DNA of 64,000 bases from Kutzneria buriramensis. Its GTDB lineage: Bacteria; Actinomycetota; Actinomycetes; Mycobacteriales; Pseudonocardiaceae. The DNA lies in the NCBI RefSeq assembly GCF_003387475.1, contig NZ_QUNO01000002.1:372001-436000 (forward strand), written 5' to 3'. The position numbers and the translations under genes are program-made. The notes under the pieces are model-generated. The model did no database searches and had not been told where the DNA came from. It saw only the letters and a program-made list of their open reading frames with translations. Of the stretch, positions 18,775-26,726 are shown piece after piece (within the stretch, counting starts at the first letter, position 1; each line of letters begins with the position of its first letter).

Positions 18775-19239
18775 CTAGCGGGTCGCGAAGATGTTGGCGC
18801 GCGAGTTCGCGCCCAGCTCGAACGAGCGCTCGAACGTGTCGTAGTCCAGCTGCTGCGGACCGTGGATCGGGTCGTTGTAGTACATCCAGGTGCCGGCCAT
18901 GGTGCCGTCCGACCAGATGCCGTACAGCACCACGGCGTGGCTCACGGTGCCCTGCGCGCTCTGCTTGATCACGATCCACAGTGGACCGTGGTTGGACAGC
19001 TCGGTCGCCCAGTACGGCGGGATCGCGCACGCCGGGTAGATCTCCCGGACGCCCCACTGCAGGGCGATCGGCTCGATGCGGTCCCAGGTCATGGCCACGT
19101 CCCGGTACTCGCCGAGCACCGTGTCCAGGTCGGAGCCCGCCAGCATGGCGATGCCGGCGGCCCAGCAGCTGGTGTTGTCGTGCTGGTACACCATGCCCAC
19201 GGTCTCGCTGTGGCTGACCGGCTCCCAGGGCTCTGTCAT
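18775..19239 (-). CDS. Papain-like cysteine protease (C39/C70-like), candidate eCIS effector
   Basis: This 154-aa protein carries a papain-fold active-site arrangement: C25 in DNTSCWAAGIAML, H101 in VSHAVVLYG and N122/D123 in YYNDP. This resembles the AvrRpt2/C39-like domains found as toxin or processing modules. There is no signal peptide. The ATG at 19239 is used here; a TTG at 19245 overlaps the PAAR gene stop and is also possible. Its place directly after the PAAR gene fits a tip-loaded or lumen-loaded effector, or a processing protease (inference). Confidence 0.8.
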   Translation of the reverse strand: MTEPWEPVSHSETVGMVYQHDNTSCWAAGIAMLAGSDLDTVLGEYRDVAMTWDRIEPIALQWGVREIYPACAIPPYWATELSNHGPLWIVIKQSAQGTVSHAVVLYGIWSDGTMAGTWMYYNDPIHGPQQLDYDTFERSFELGANSRANIFATR

Positions 19240-19241
19240 CG

Positions 19242-19634
19242 TCAACCGCCGATCATCACGGTGCCCGCGCCGACGATGGAGCTCGTCGGCGCCGGGGCAG
19301 GGTCGTTGCAGGTGTTCACCTTGTCGCCGACGCGGGCGGCCGGCTTGTTGTTGATGAAGACGGTGCCGCTGCCCGCGATCACGGTGCCCTGGTTGGTCGG
19401 CGGCGTCTGGAAGGTGCCGCCCGGCGGGATGTGCACCGGCGAGTTCATCGCGGTGCTGCCGACGGTGGCCGCCGGCATGCCGCCGATCATCACGTTCGTG
19501 CTGCAGTTGCCGACGATCTTGCCGGTGAACGGCAGCGGCATCGGCGTCGGCACCGGGCCACCCGGAGACGGCACCATGATGATGTGCGTGTCGGTGCCGA
19601 CGACCTGGTCGCCCTGCTTGGCCCCGAAGCTCAT
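19242..19634 (-). CDS. PAAR-like tip protein
   Basis: This 130-aa PAAR/DUF4150-like protein sharpens the spike of contractile injection systems. Repeated Pro/Ala/Gly-rich turns are visible (GMPAATVGS, NKPAARVGDKV) with beta repeats (GSGTVFINN, GAGTVMIGG). C45 and C109 (numbered from M1) could bind metal. The ATG overlaps the stop of the DUF4255 gene. It would cap the VgrG-like protein encoded in the divergent operon. Confidence 0.88.
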   Translation of the reverse strand: MSFGAKQGDQVVGTDTHIIMVPSPGGPVPTPMPLPFTGKIVGNCSTNVMIGGMPAATVGSTAMNSPVHIPPGGTFQTPPTNQGTVIAGSGTVFINNKPAARVGDKVNTCNDPAPAPTSSIVGAGTVMIGG

Positions 19635-20170
19635 TCCGCCTCCTCGATCCGCTTGCGGGCCCAGGTCTTCCCGTTCACGGGCGCGGCCGGCGGCCGGACG
19701 GTCCTCGCCACGCCCAGGTGCATCTCGTCGGCGGGCTTGGCCAGTTCCGTGTCGACCGGCGGCACATAGGCCGCGTTGACCGTCAGCACGAAGGAGGCCC
19801 GCGGCGGGAACCCCAGCTCGCTCGGCATCGCCGCGCCGATCTTGAGGTCCAGCCCGGTGTCCTCGTCGGTCAGCGCGATCAGCGCCTGCCCGAGCAGGTC
19901 GTGCTCCGTCTCGGGATCGGCGGCGTGCGCCTGCACCACATAGGACAGTTCGTAGCGACGGGTCGGCGGCCGCCGACCGAGCAGCGTGCCGTCCGCGGCC
20001 CGCACGTCGTCCCAGCCGGCGGACCGGCCGCGCGCGTCGTCCCGCAGCCCGAACAGCGTGAGGGAGACGGCGGGTTGGCCGCCATCGGGCACGGCAAGCA
20101 GAACGGCGGTGCCGTCCGGCAGCCGTTTCCGCAGCAGGTCGCGCAGCGCCTGGTCGACGGTGGGGATCAC
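19631..20170 (-). CDS. DUF4255 protein (Pvc16-like cap/terminator)
   Basis: This 179-aa protein resembles the DUF4255 (Pvc16) family, which caps the tube and sheath at the distal end of eCIS particles. Supporting features are the length and the N-terminal IPTVDQALRDLLRKRLP, the central RRYELSYVVQAHAADPETEHDLLGQAL helix and the SFVLTVNAAYVP strand. The GTG start (20170) begins the leftward operon, 44 bp from the conserved element at 20214. Confidence 0.85.
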   Translation of the reverse strand: MIPTVDQALRDLLRKRLPDGTAVLLAVPDGGQPAVSLTLFGLRDDARGRSAGWDDVRAADGTLLGRRPPTRRYELSYVVQAHAADPETEHDLLGQALIALTDEDTGLDLKIGAAMPSELGFPPRASFVLTVNAAYVPPVDTELAKPADEMHLGVARTVRPPAAPVNGKTWARKRIEEAE

Positions 20171-20213
20171 ACCACGAAGTGTCCGGTTCGGCCGCCGGCG
20201 ATCGCAGTGGCGG

Positions 20214-20291
20214 ACAGGCGTCCTTTCGGACCCGACCGGTTCGCCCCTAGGTGCAGTCCTGGCCGCCCCAGGTCGCGCCCCACCGTCGCTG
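20214..20291. promoter_or_regulatory. Conserved eCIS intergenic element, copy 1
   Basis: This 78-bp stretch in the divergent region shares long identical blocks with 38820-38896 (acaggcgtcc, tcgcccctaggtgc and cgtcgctg). Both copies lie 44 bp upstream of a leftward start codon and in front of a rightward gene. It is probably a regulator binding region or promoter for both eCIS operons. Confidence 0.75.
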
Positions 20292-20352
20292 TGAATCTGG
20301 GTGTTTCCCGGTCACGATTTCGTCGTCGCAAGTGTCTGTCAGGGAGGGCCCG

Positions 20353-21864
20353 ATGCCAAGCAGCTACCTCGCGCCCGGCGTGTACATGGAGGAAGTCTCA
20401 TCGGGCTCGCGGCCGATCGAGGCCGTCGGGACCGCGGTCGCCGCCTTCGTCGGATTCGCCGAGAAGGGGCCGGTCAACGAGCCGGTCCTGGTCACCAGCT
20501 GGACCCAGTTCAAGCGTTCCTTCGGCGACTTCGTCGAGGGCTACCACCTCGCGCACGCCGTCTACGGGTACTTCCTCAACGGTGGCGGCACCGCGTACGT
20601 CGTCCGCGTCGGAGGGGTCGCGGACGGCGACGGCGCCGCGCCGGTGGCCGAGCTGCCGTCCGCGGCGGACGGCCGGGTCGCGCTGACCGTGTCCGCCAAG
20701 CAGGCCGACACCGCCGGGCTCAGCGTCGAGGTGCAGCCGGCCGGCGACCCCACCGACGACAGCTTCAAGCTGGTGGTCAAGCAGGGCGGCCAGCCCGTCG
20801 AGACCTTCGACAACGTCACCACCCGCCGCGGCGCCAACAACGTCGTCACGGTCGTGAAGGCGCAGTCCAAGCTGATCACCGTCGAGGACACCAAGGGCAA
20901 GGTGCTGGCGGTGCCGCAGGTCGGCGAGGTCGCGCTGCCCGCCGGCGGCGACGCGCCGGTCAGCGCCAACGACTACGTCGGCGACTCCGCCGACCGCACC
21001 GGCTTCGGCGGCCTGGAGGCGATCGACAACGTCACCATGCTGTGCGTGCCGGACCTGATGGCCGCCTACCAGCACGGCAAGCTGTCGCTGGACGACGTCA
21101 AGGCCGTGCAGCTGGCGATGATCGCGCACTGCGAGCTGATGTCCGACCGCGTGGCCATCCTGGACACCCCGCCCGGCCTGAACGCCCAGCGCGTCAAGGA
21201 ATGGCGGATGGACTTCACCGGCTACGACTCCAAGTACGCGGCCATGTACTGGCCGTGGATCAAGGTCGCCGACCCGGTGGCCGGCAAGCAGGTCTTCGTG
21301 CCGCCGAGCGGCCACATGGCCGGCATCTGGGCCCGCAACGACGCCAACCGCGGCGTGCACAAGGCCCCGGCCAACGAGGTGGTGCGCGGCGCGGTCACGC
21401 TGGAGCTCAACATCACCAAGGGCGAGCACGACACGCTCAACCCGGTGTCGGTCAACTGCATCCGGGCGTTCCCCGGCCAGGGCATCCGGGTGTGGGGCGC
21501 GCGCACGCTGTCCAGCGACCCGGAGTGGCGCTACCTCAACGTGCGGCGGCTGTTCAACTACGTCGAGAAGTCGATCCTCCAGGGCACCAACTGGGTCGTG
21601 TTCGAGCCCAACGACCCGAAGCTGTGGGACTCGGTCAAGCGGACCATCACCATGTTCCTGCGCCGGGTGTGGCGGGACGGGGCGCTGTTCGGCCGGACGC
21701 CGGCCGAGGCGTTCTTCGTCAAGTGCGACGAGGAGAACAACCCGCCGGAGAACCGCGACGCCGGCATCCTGACCGTGGAGCTGGGCATCGCGCCGGTCAA
21801 ACCGGCCGAGTTCGTGGTGTTCCGCATCTCCCAGTTCTCCGAGGGCGCTTCGCTCGAAGAGTAA
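20353..21864 (+). CDS. Contractile tail sheath protein (eCIS)
   Basis: This 503-aa phage-tail-sheath-like protein forms the contractile outer tube. The N-terminus YLAPGVYMEEVSSGSRPIE is typical of the family, and the conserved C-terminal part (ALFGRTPAEAFFVKCDEENNP... FVVFRISQF) forms the inter-subunit meshwork. The ATG at 20353 follows gggagggcc. A single sheath gene is seen, unlike the several copies in PVC or Afp. It is the first gene of the structural operon. Confidence 0.95.
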   Translation: MPSSYLAPGVYMEEVSSGSRPIEAVGTAVAAFVGFAEKGPVNEPVLVTSWTQFKRSFGDFVEGYHLAHAVYGYFLNGGGTAYVVRVGGVADGDGAAPVAELPSAADGRVALTVSAKQADTAGLSVEVQPAGDPTDDSFKLVVKQGGQPVETFDNVTTRRGANNVVTVVKAQSKLITVEDTKGKVLAVPQVGEVALPAGGDAPVSANDYVGDSADRTGFGGLEAIDNVTMLCVPDLMAAYQHGKLSLDDVKAVQLAMIAHCELMSDRVAILDTPPGLNAQRVKEWRMDFTGYDSKYAAMYWPWIKVADPVAGKQVFVPPSGHMAGIWARNDANRGVHKAPANEVVRGAVTLELNITKGEHDTLNPVSVNCIRAFPGQGIRVWGARTLSSDPEWRYLNVRRLFNYVEKSILQGTNWVVFEPNDPKLWDSVKRTITMFLRRVWRDGALFGRTPAEAFFVKCDEENNPPENRDAGILTVELGIAPVKPAEFVVFRISQFSEGASLEE

Positions 21865-21894
21865 ACCCGAACCGTCCACGAAGGAGACACGAAG

Positions 21895-22356
21895 ATGCCT
21901 GCCGGACTCGGCCCCAACCAACCGAGCGACGCGCTCACCGCGGCCCGCTTCTCCATCACCATCGACGGCTACGAGATCGCCTCCTTCGCGGAGCTGCTCG
22001 GCATCACCACCGAGGTCGAGGCGGTCGAGCTGATGGAGTCCACGGACAAGGCCGTGGTGCTCAAGAAGCTGCCCGGCAAGACCAAGCCGCCGACGCTGGT
22101 GCTCAAGCGCGGCAAGAACACCAGCATGGAGCTGTGGGCGTGGCACGAGGCCGTGCTCAACGGCGACATCGTGGCCGCCCGCAAGAGCTGCTCGCTGGTG
22201 ATGTACTCCACCGACGGCAAGCCGGTCGCCCGCTACCACCTGGAGCACGCGTGGCCGGCCAAGCTGGAGATCGGCGCGTTGAAGGCCGGCGCCAGCGAGG
22301 TGCTGATGGAGACCGTCACCCTGGTCTGCGAGCACATCCAGCGGGTGGCGCCGTGA
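21895..22356 (+). CDS. Inner tube protein, gp19-like (eCIS)
   Basis: This 153-aa tail-tube protein stacks in hexameric rings inside the sheath. Supporting features are the N-terminal RFSITIDGYEIASFAELLGI and the C-terminal EVLMETVTLVCEHIQRV, both typical of T4 gp19-like eCIS tubes. A ribosome-binding site (gaaggagac) precedes the ATG. The GTG of the chaperone gene overlaps its stop. Two further paralogues lie at 24938 and 25406. Confidence 0.93.
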   Translation: MPAGLGPNQPSDALTAARFSITIDGYEIASFAELLGITTEVEAVELMESTDKAVVLKKLPGKTKPPTLVLKRGKNTSMELWAWHEAVLNGDIVAARKSCSLVMYSTDGKPVARYHLEHAWPAKLEIGALKAGASEVLMETVTLVCEHIQRVAP

Positions 22357-22742
22357 CTGCCGTGCAGGAGACGCTGCGCACGGAGTACCCGTTCACGCTG
22401 CCGCGCGGCTACGTGGACGAGAACGGCCGGGTGCACCGCAACGGCGTCATGCGGCTGGCCACGGCCCGGGACGAGATCACCACGCAGGCCGACCAGCGCT
22501 CCAAGCAGAACCCCGCGTACCTCACGGTGTTGCTGCTGGAGCGCACGGTCACCGAGCTCGGCGAACTGTCCGCGGTGGACACGTTCGTCATCGAGAACCT
22601 GTTCGCCTCGGACCTGGCTTTCCTCCAGGACCTGTACCGGCGCATCAACCAGGACGGCCACACCGAGGTCGCCGTCAGCTGCCCGCACTGCGGCAAGGAC
22701 TTCGGGGTCGACATCGCCGGTGATGCGCCGGGGGGATTCTGA
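22353..22742 (+). CDS. Phage tail assembly chaperone-like protein (P2 gpE/TAC type), zero-frame product
   Basis: This 129-aa protein sits between tube and downstream structural genes, as gpE does in phage P2. It starts with EYPFTLPRGYVDENGRVHR and has VMRLATARDEI, FLQDLYRRINQDG and a CPHCGK zinc-knuckle-like motif near the end. The GTG start overlaps the tube stop (GTGA). Close to the end lies the heptamer G GGG GGA (22730-22736), then a TGA and a stable stem. A -1 shift there would fuse the protein to the small open frame that follows (183 aa in total). Confidence 0.85.
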   Translation: MTAVQETLRTEYPFTLPRGYVDENGRVHRNGVMRLATARDEITTQADQRSKQNPAYLTVLLLERTVTELGELSAVDTFVIENLFASDLAFLQDLYRRINQDGHTEVAVSCPHCGKDFGVDIAGDAPGGF

Positions 22743-22783
22743 CGTGCGCGGCTGACCGGATCTGGGAGGAAGTCGCGTACGTC
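22730..22783 (+). promoter_or_regulatory. Putative programmed -1 frameshift signal (slippery heptamer and stem-loop)
   Basis: The heptamer g ggg gga (22730-22736) is in phase with the zero frame (ggg at 22731, gga at 22734). After a 4-base spacer, 22741-22753 can pair with 22771-22783 over 13 bp (two G-U pairs), leaving a 17-base loop. Downstream, the -1 frame is open to 22903 and lacks an ATG, GTG or TTG start. This is inferred from sequence only. Confidence 0.6.
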
Positions 22784-22903
22784 GCCTACTACCTGCACTG
22801 GACCTTCGGCTCGATCCTCGACCTGGAGCACCCGGTGCGGCAGCGGATGATCGCCGAGATCGGCCGCATCCACACCCAGCTGGCGGAGCAGAACGAGATG
22901 TAG
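22739..22903 (+). CDS. Small eCIS protein (DUF6760-like), probably made by -1 frameshift from the chaperone gene
   Basis: This frame encodes ADRIWEEVAYVAYYLHW, then LDLEHPVRQRMIAEI and IHTQLAEQNEM. The pattern resembles the roughly 50-aa DUF6760-type protein seen next to the tail-assembly chaperone in actinobacterial eCIS loci (recognised from memory, moderate certainty). No ATG, GTG or TTG start exists in this frame; only CTG at 22739 or ATT at 22736 could start it. The -1 frameshift route is therefore favoured. CTG overlapping the TGA (ctga) is the alternative. The TAG at 22901-22903 is followed by the ribosome-binding site of the next gene. Confidence 0.75.
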   Translation: MTCAADRIWEEVAYVAYYLHWTFGSILDLEHPVRQRMIAEIGRIHTQLAEQNEM

Positions 22904-22917
22904 GAGGGGAGGGGCGG

Positions 22918-24927
22918 ATGCGCTGGCCGTTCCGCAGGCGTGCCACCGAGACCGGCGAGCCGGTCGCCGACTCGGCCGTCGCCGAGCGCGGTGCTGTCGA
23001 GTCCGGTGTCGTCGAGCGCCCGCAGCACCGGGAGTGGTCCGCCCTTCCGCCGCTGCCGGCCACCTTCGCCGCGAAGGCGCCGCTGGTCATCGGCCCCGCC
23101 CCGGTGCTGCCGCCGCTGCCCGGCCGGCGCGAGCCGATGCCGGCCAGCGACCCGGCGCTGCGCGGTTCCGTGCAGGGCATCGCCTCCGTGCTGAAGCCGG
23201 TGCGGTTCGAGCGCGCCGCCGCCGAGGTCGTGCACCGGCCGGTCCGGCGGCGGGTCGTCGTCCGGCCGGAGGCTCCCGTCGAGCCCGAGCCACTGACCTA
23301 TGTGGACGAACAGCACGTCGAGGAGCCGCGCGAGCCCAGGGTTCCGCACCGCGCCCCGGCCTGGCTGCGCTACACCCCGCCGGCGTGGATGATGCAGCAG
23401 CAGGGCGACGAGCCGGGCATCCCGGACCTGCCGCTGCCGATCATGGAGACGCCCACGCCGCCTCCGCCGCCACCCGTGCCGGTGGTGAAGCCCAAGCCGG
23501 AGCGGCGGATGACCTTGGGGCAGGCCCGGCGGTTGGGCCTCGGCGCGCCGATTTCCCCCGCCTCGCAACAGAATGCCACCCAGGACGAAGACCCTGAGGA
23601 GCCTGCTCCAGCGGCCGTCCACCACCCACCCGAGCCTGTCCACCAGGTGCCGGAACTCGTGCACCGGCCTGCCACGCCGGAGCCGCAAGCACCGGACGTT
23701 CCGACGACGCAAGAAGCCACGCCGCTGATCCACGAATCGGTGCCGGGTGAGCTCGCCACGGCCATGCGCCAGACGCACGGCGTGGACGTCGCCGACGTAC
23801 CGGTGGTCCGTGGCCCGGTGGTGTCCGCGCAGGCGCGATCCCTTGGCGCGCGGGCATTCACGCGCGCCGGCAAGGTTCATCTGCCGGACGAGGCCGGCCC
23901 CGTGACCTCGCCGAAGGCGCGTGGCCTCATCGCGCACGAACTCGTGCACGCCGTGCAGCAGCGCACCCTCGGGCTGTCGCTGCCGTCGCCGTCGTCCGAG
24001 CACGGCCAGGCGCTGGAGGCCGAAGCCGTTGCGGTGGAACGCTTCTACGCCGGCGAGCCCGCGGCCCCGCAGCCGCTGATCCACGCGCCCCGCAACACGC
24101 CTGCAGCGCCGGTCGTCGACACGCACGCCCAACTCGCGCCCACCGCAACCGTCACCACCACCCCGGCCGTCACCCCGCCGCAGCAGCCCCAGACGCAGCA
24201 GCAGCCGGTGATCGACAGCCGGGTGCGGCAGGAGGTCGACCGGCTCGCCACCGAGACGGCCCGGCGCGTCGTCGAGCAGGAGTGGCAGAACCCCTCGCTC
24301 ACCCCGCAGCAGCGACAGGCCCTCGGCCTACCCGCGCAGCAGCAACAGGATCAGCAGCAGGACCAGCCCGACCCGACCGCCGGCTTCCTCGAAGCGGCGG
24401 TGCTGTCGCGGCTGCGGCCGTCACGGATGCGGCACGCCCCGCCGGCGCCGCCCGATCCCCAACACCCGTCCCAGCCGCAGCACGGACCGTTGTCGCAGAC
24501 CACCGCGACAACGGTTCCGGCGCAGACGCCCCAGGGCACCACGCCGCAGCAGCAACAACAGCAGCAGGACCAGCCGCCGGTCGACTCCACCGCGGGCTTC
24601 CTGGAGGCGGCGGTGCTGGGACGCCTGACCCACCACGGCCACCACCTGCACCGCGACACCGTCCAGCAGCAATCGCAGACGCCGCAACAACAGCAGGCCC
24701 ACCAGTCGAGCCAGCCGCAGTCGCAGGCCCTCACCCAGCACACCGCCAGCACCACCGCCGCCACCACCAGCGCGACCGCCGACACCGCCGCGCACCACCG
24801 GGTCGACATCAACGACCTCGACCTGGAGGAGCTGTCCGCCCGGCTCTACACGCGGCTGCGCAGCCGGCTGCGTCTGGAGCTGCTGGTCGACCGGGAACGC
24901 GCCGGCCAGTTGACCGACTACCGATAG
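22918..24927 (+). CDS. DUF4157 (eCIS-core) protein with Pro/Gln-rich regions
   Basis: This 669-aa protein has a Pro-rich N-terminal half, a DUF4157 domain at about residues 275-385 with zincin-like HELVH at 340-344, and a Gln-rich C-terminal half. DUF4157 is a hallmark of eCIS loci and is thought to act in cargo handling or as a metalloprotease-like module. Two near-identical units (TAGFLEAAVL at about residues 487 and 558), each after a Gln run, and a helical end (DLDLEELSARLYTRLRSRLR) are visible. It lacks the usual toxin domain. Confidence 0.88.
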   Translation: MRWPFRRRATETGEPVADSAVAERGAVESGVVERPQHREWSALPPLPATFAAKAPLVIGPAPVLPPLPGRREPMPASDPALRGSVQGIASVLKPVRFERAAAEVVHRPVRRRVVVRPEAPVEPEPLTYVDEQHVEEPREPRVPHRAPAWLRYTPPAWMMQQQGDEPGIPDLPLPIMETPTPPPPPPVPVVKPKPERRMTLGQARRLGLGAPISPASQQNATQDEDPEEPAPAAVHHPPEPVHQVPELVHRPATPEPQAPDVPTTQEATPLIHESVPGELATAMRQTHGVDVADVPVVRGPVVSAQARSLGARAFTRAGKVHLPDEAGPVTSPKARGLIAHELVHAVQQRTLGLSLPSPSSEHGQALEAEAVAVERFYAGEPAAPQPLIHAPRNTPAAPVVDTHAQLAPTATVTTTPAVTPPQQPQTQQQPVIDSRVRQEVDRLATETARRVVEQEWQNPSLTPQQRQALGLPAQQQQDQQQDQPDPTAGFLEAAVLSRLRPSRMRHAPPAPPDPQHPSQPQHGPLSQTTATTVPAQTPQGTTPQQQQQQQDQPPVDSTAGFLEAAVLGRLTHHGHHLHRDTVQQQSQTPQQQQAHQSSQPQSQALTQHTASTTAATTSATADTAAHHRVDINDLDLEELSARLYTRLRSRLRLELLVDRERAGQLTDYR

Positions 24928-24937
24928 GGGAGACGTC

Positions 24938-25402
24938 ATGCCACTCAACGACCAGTCGGTGATCGGCCTGGCCAACCGGTTCACCGTCAAGGTGACGCCG
25001 GGCGAGCACGACCTGGGCAGCTGGACCAAGGCCGAGGGCCTGGACGTGACCTGGGACGTCGCCGACTACCGGGCCGGCGACTCCGGCAACCAGCGCTGGT
25101 ACTTCCCGGCCGCCACCAAGTACAGCCACGTGCGGCTGTCCCGGGCCGCCGCGCAGGGCGACTCGCAGAAGGTCAAGGACTGGCTGAGCCAGACCTCCTT
25201 CCACCACAAGGGCGGCATGGAGGTGCAGATCGTGCTGCACGACTCGTCGACCAAGAAGGTGCTGGACTGGCACCTGAAGAACGCCATGCCGGCCAAGTGG
25301 TCCATCGCCAACTTCGAGGCCGGCGGCAGCAACGTGGCCATCGAGACACTGGAGCTGGTGCACGAGGGCTTCCTCGACGACGACGTCAGCTACGGGGGCT
25401 GA
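24938..25402 (+). CDS. eCIS tube/baseplate tube protein, paralogue 2
   Basis: This 154-aa gp19/Pvc5-like protein has NRFTVKVTPGEHDLGSWTKAEGL at the N-terminus and SNVAIETLELVHEGFL near the C-terminus. It is probably a tube-initiation or baseplate-hub adaptor rather than the bulk tube subunit, since a third paralogue follows directly. The ATG is preceded by aggggagacg. Confidence 0.9.
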   Translation: MPLNDQSVIGLANRFTVKVTPGEHDLGSWTKAEGLDVTWDVADYRAGDSGNQRWYFPAATKYSHVRLSRAAAQGDSQKVKDWLSQTSFHHKGGMEVQIVLHDSSTKKVLDWHLKNAMPAKWSIANFEAGGSNVAIETLELVHEGFLDDDVSYGG

Positions 25403-25405
25403 GCC

Positions 25406-25858
25406 GTGCCGATGAACCCGATGGCCATGCTCGGCCTGGTCACACGCTTCCACGTCTCGGTCGACGGCGTCGACCTGGGCGGCTGGGCGCGGTGCTCGGG
25501 GCTGAGCGTGGACTTCAAGCCCGAGCCCTGGTACGAGGGCGGCGACTACCAGCATCCGACCTACCTGCCGGGCCGCATCGAGTACCCGCCGATCACCTTG
25601 CAGCGGGCCATGAACGCGCAGGACACGCCGCGCGTGCAGGCCTGGCTGAGCAGCAAGGCGTCGAGCTGGGTGACCGCCAACAGCAGCGGCGGCGGTGGCA
25701 CCGCGCAGATCACCCTGTTCGACGCCAAGGCGCAGAAGGTTGCCAGCTGGTCGCTGCGCAACGTGTACCCGAGCAAGTGGGACGGGCCGGAGCTGGACGC
25801 CCGCACCCTCGGGGTGGCCATCGAAAGCCTGCAACTCGTGCATGAGGGGTTTCTGTGA
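25406..25858 (+). CDS. eCIS tube/baseplate tube protein, paralogue 3
   Basis: This 150-aa paralogue of the preceding protein (TRFHVSVDGVDLGGWARCSGLSVDFK at the start, VAIESLQLVHEGFL at the end) begins with GTG at 25406, three bases after the previous stop. Tandem gp19-like genes are typical of eCIS, where they form the tube initiator next to the VgrG hub. A palindromic intergenic segment follows before the LysM gene. Confidence 0.9.
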   Translation: MPMNPMAMLGLVTRFHVSVDGVDLGGWARCSGLSVDFKPEPWYEGGDYQHPTYLPGRIEYPPITLQRAMNAQDTPRVQAWLSSKASSWVTANSSGGGGTAQITLFDAKAQKVASWSLRNVYPSKWDGPELDARTLGVAIESLQLVHEGFL

Positions 25859-25887
25859 CCGAGCTTGCGAGGGAACCATCCAACACT

Positions 25888-25901
25888 GCGACCGCGGTCG
25901 C
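25888..25901. repeat. 14-bp perfect palindrome in a small intergenic element
   Basis: The palindrome gcgaccgcggtcgc lies in the 79-bp gap between tube paralogue 3 and the LysM gene, flanked by caacac (25881-25886) and gtgttg (25910-25915). Outer motifs ccgagcttgcgagg and gcgagcgttagcgagg resemble each other. It may be a REP-like repeat or an RNA hairpin that modulates downstream expression. Confidence 0.55.
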
Positions 25902-25937
25902 GGACCTTGGTGTTGCGAGCGTTAGCGAGGTAGGGCC

Positions 25938-26726
25938 GTGACTGGGGCACTGGGCATTGCCGCGGCCGGGCTGGACGTCGCCGCGGGGGCGGCCATCGGG
26001 GCCGCCGCGCTGGCCGGCGCGCGGGTGCCGGCGATGCTGCGCTGCACCGACCCGGCGAACTTCGGCGTGGTGCCGTTCGACTTCAACCCGAACGAGATCA
26101 AGATGTCCCGGCAGAGCCAGAACGGCAACCGGTCCACGCCGCGCTCGACCAACGGCAGCAGCAACGCGATGGTCACGCAGAACGTGCAGAACTCGACCAT
26201 CAACGTGAACAAGGTGCTGCTGGAGGGCATGACCACCAAGCTGCGCTGCGACACGCTGCTGGGCTGGATGGACCCGGGCAGCGCGCTGAACCTCGTCGCC
26301 GTGGTCGCCGCGCTGGCCGGCGCCAACCTCACCACCGAGCCGCCCACGCTGACCTTCCAGTGGGGTCCGCCGATGATCGGCTTCATGTACAGCGTGCGGA
26401 TGACCAACTGCCAGATCACCTACAACCGGTTCACCTCGGCCGGAATCCCCATCCGCGCGTCGATCGACCTGACGCTGACCGAGGTGCCGAGCCTGCTCGG
26501 CAGCCTGCCGATGAACCCGACCTCCGGCGGCCGTCCGGGCCGGCGCACGCACACCGTCGGCCAGGGCGAGACGCTCCAGTCGATCGCCACCGCCAACTAC
26601 GGGACTCCCGCGCTGTGGCGGCGGATCGCCGAGGTCAACGGCATCGACGACCCGACCCGAGTGCGCCCCGGCACCACCGTGTACCTGCCCAACGCCGACG
26701 AGCTGACGGCCGGGAGCGCGCGATGA
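25938..26726 (+). CDS. LysM-containing eCIS baseplate hub protein (Pvc7-like)
   Basis: This 262-aa protein has a conserved eCIS tube-associated N-terminal domain (FGVVPFDFNPNEIKMSRQSQ, residues about 42-61, and the TFQWGPPM region) and a C-terminal LysM at about 205-250 (HTVGQGETLQSIATANYG... PGTTVYLP). LysM hub proteins link tube and spike in contractile systems. It starts with GTG at 25938 after the small palindromic gap, and its stop overlaps the VgrG start. Confidence 0.9.
   Translation: MTGALGIAAAGLDVAAGAAIGAAALAGARVPAMLRCTDPANFGVVPFDFNPNEIKMSRQSQNGNRSTPRSTNGSSNAMVTQNVQNSTINVNKVLLEGMTTKLRCDTLLGWMDPGSALNLVAVVAALAGANLTTEPPTLTFQWGPPMIGFMYSVRMTNCQITYNRFTSAGIPIRASIDLTLTEVPSLLGSLPMNPTSGGRPGRRTHTVGQGETLQSIATANYGTPALWRRIAEVNGIDDPTRVRPGTTVYLPNADELTAGSAR

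Noticed and set aside
20398-22335. 645-aa antisense frame across the sheath and tube genes
   Set aside because: High-G+C shadow of the sheath/tube coding region; rich in Arg, Gly, His and Val with no domain, whereas the plus-strand genes have clear family motifs.
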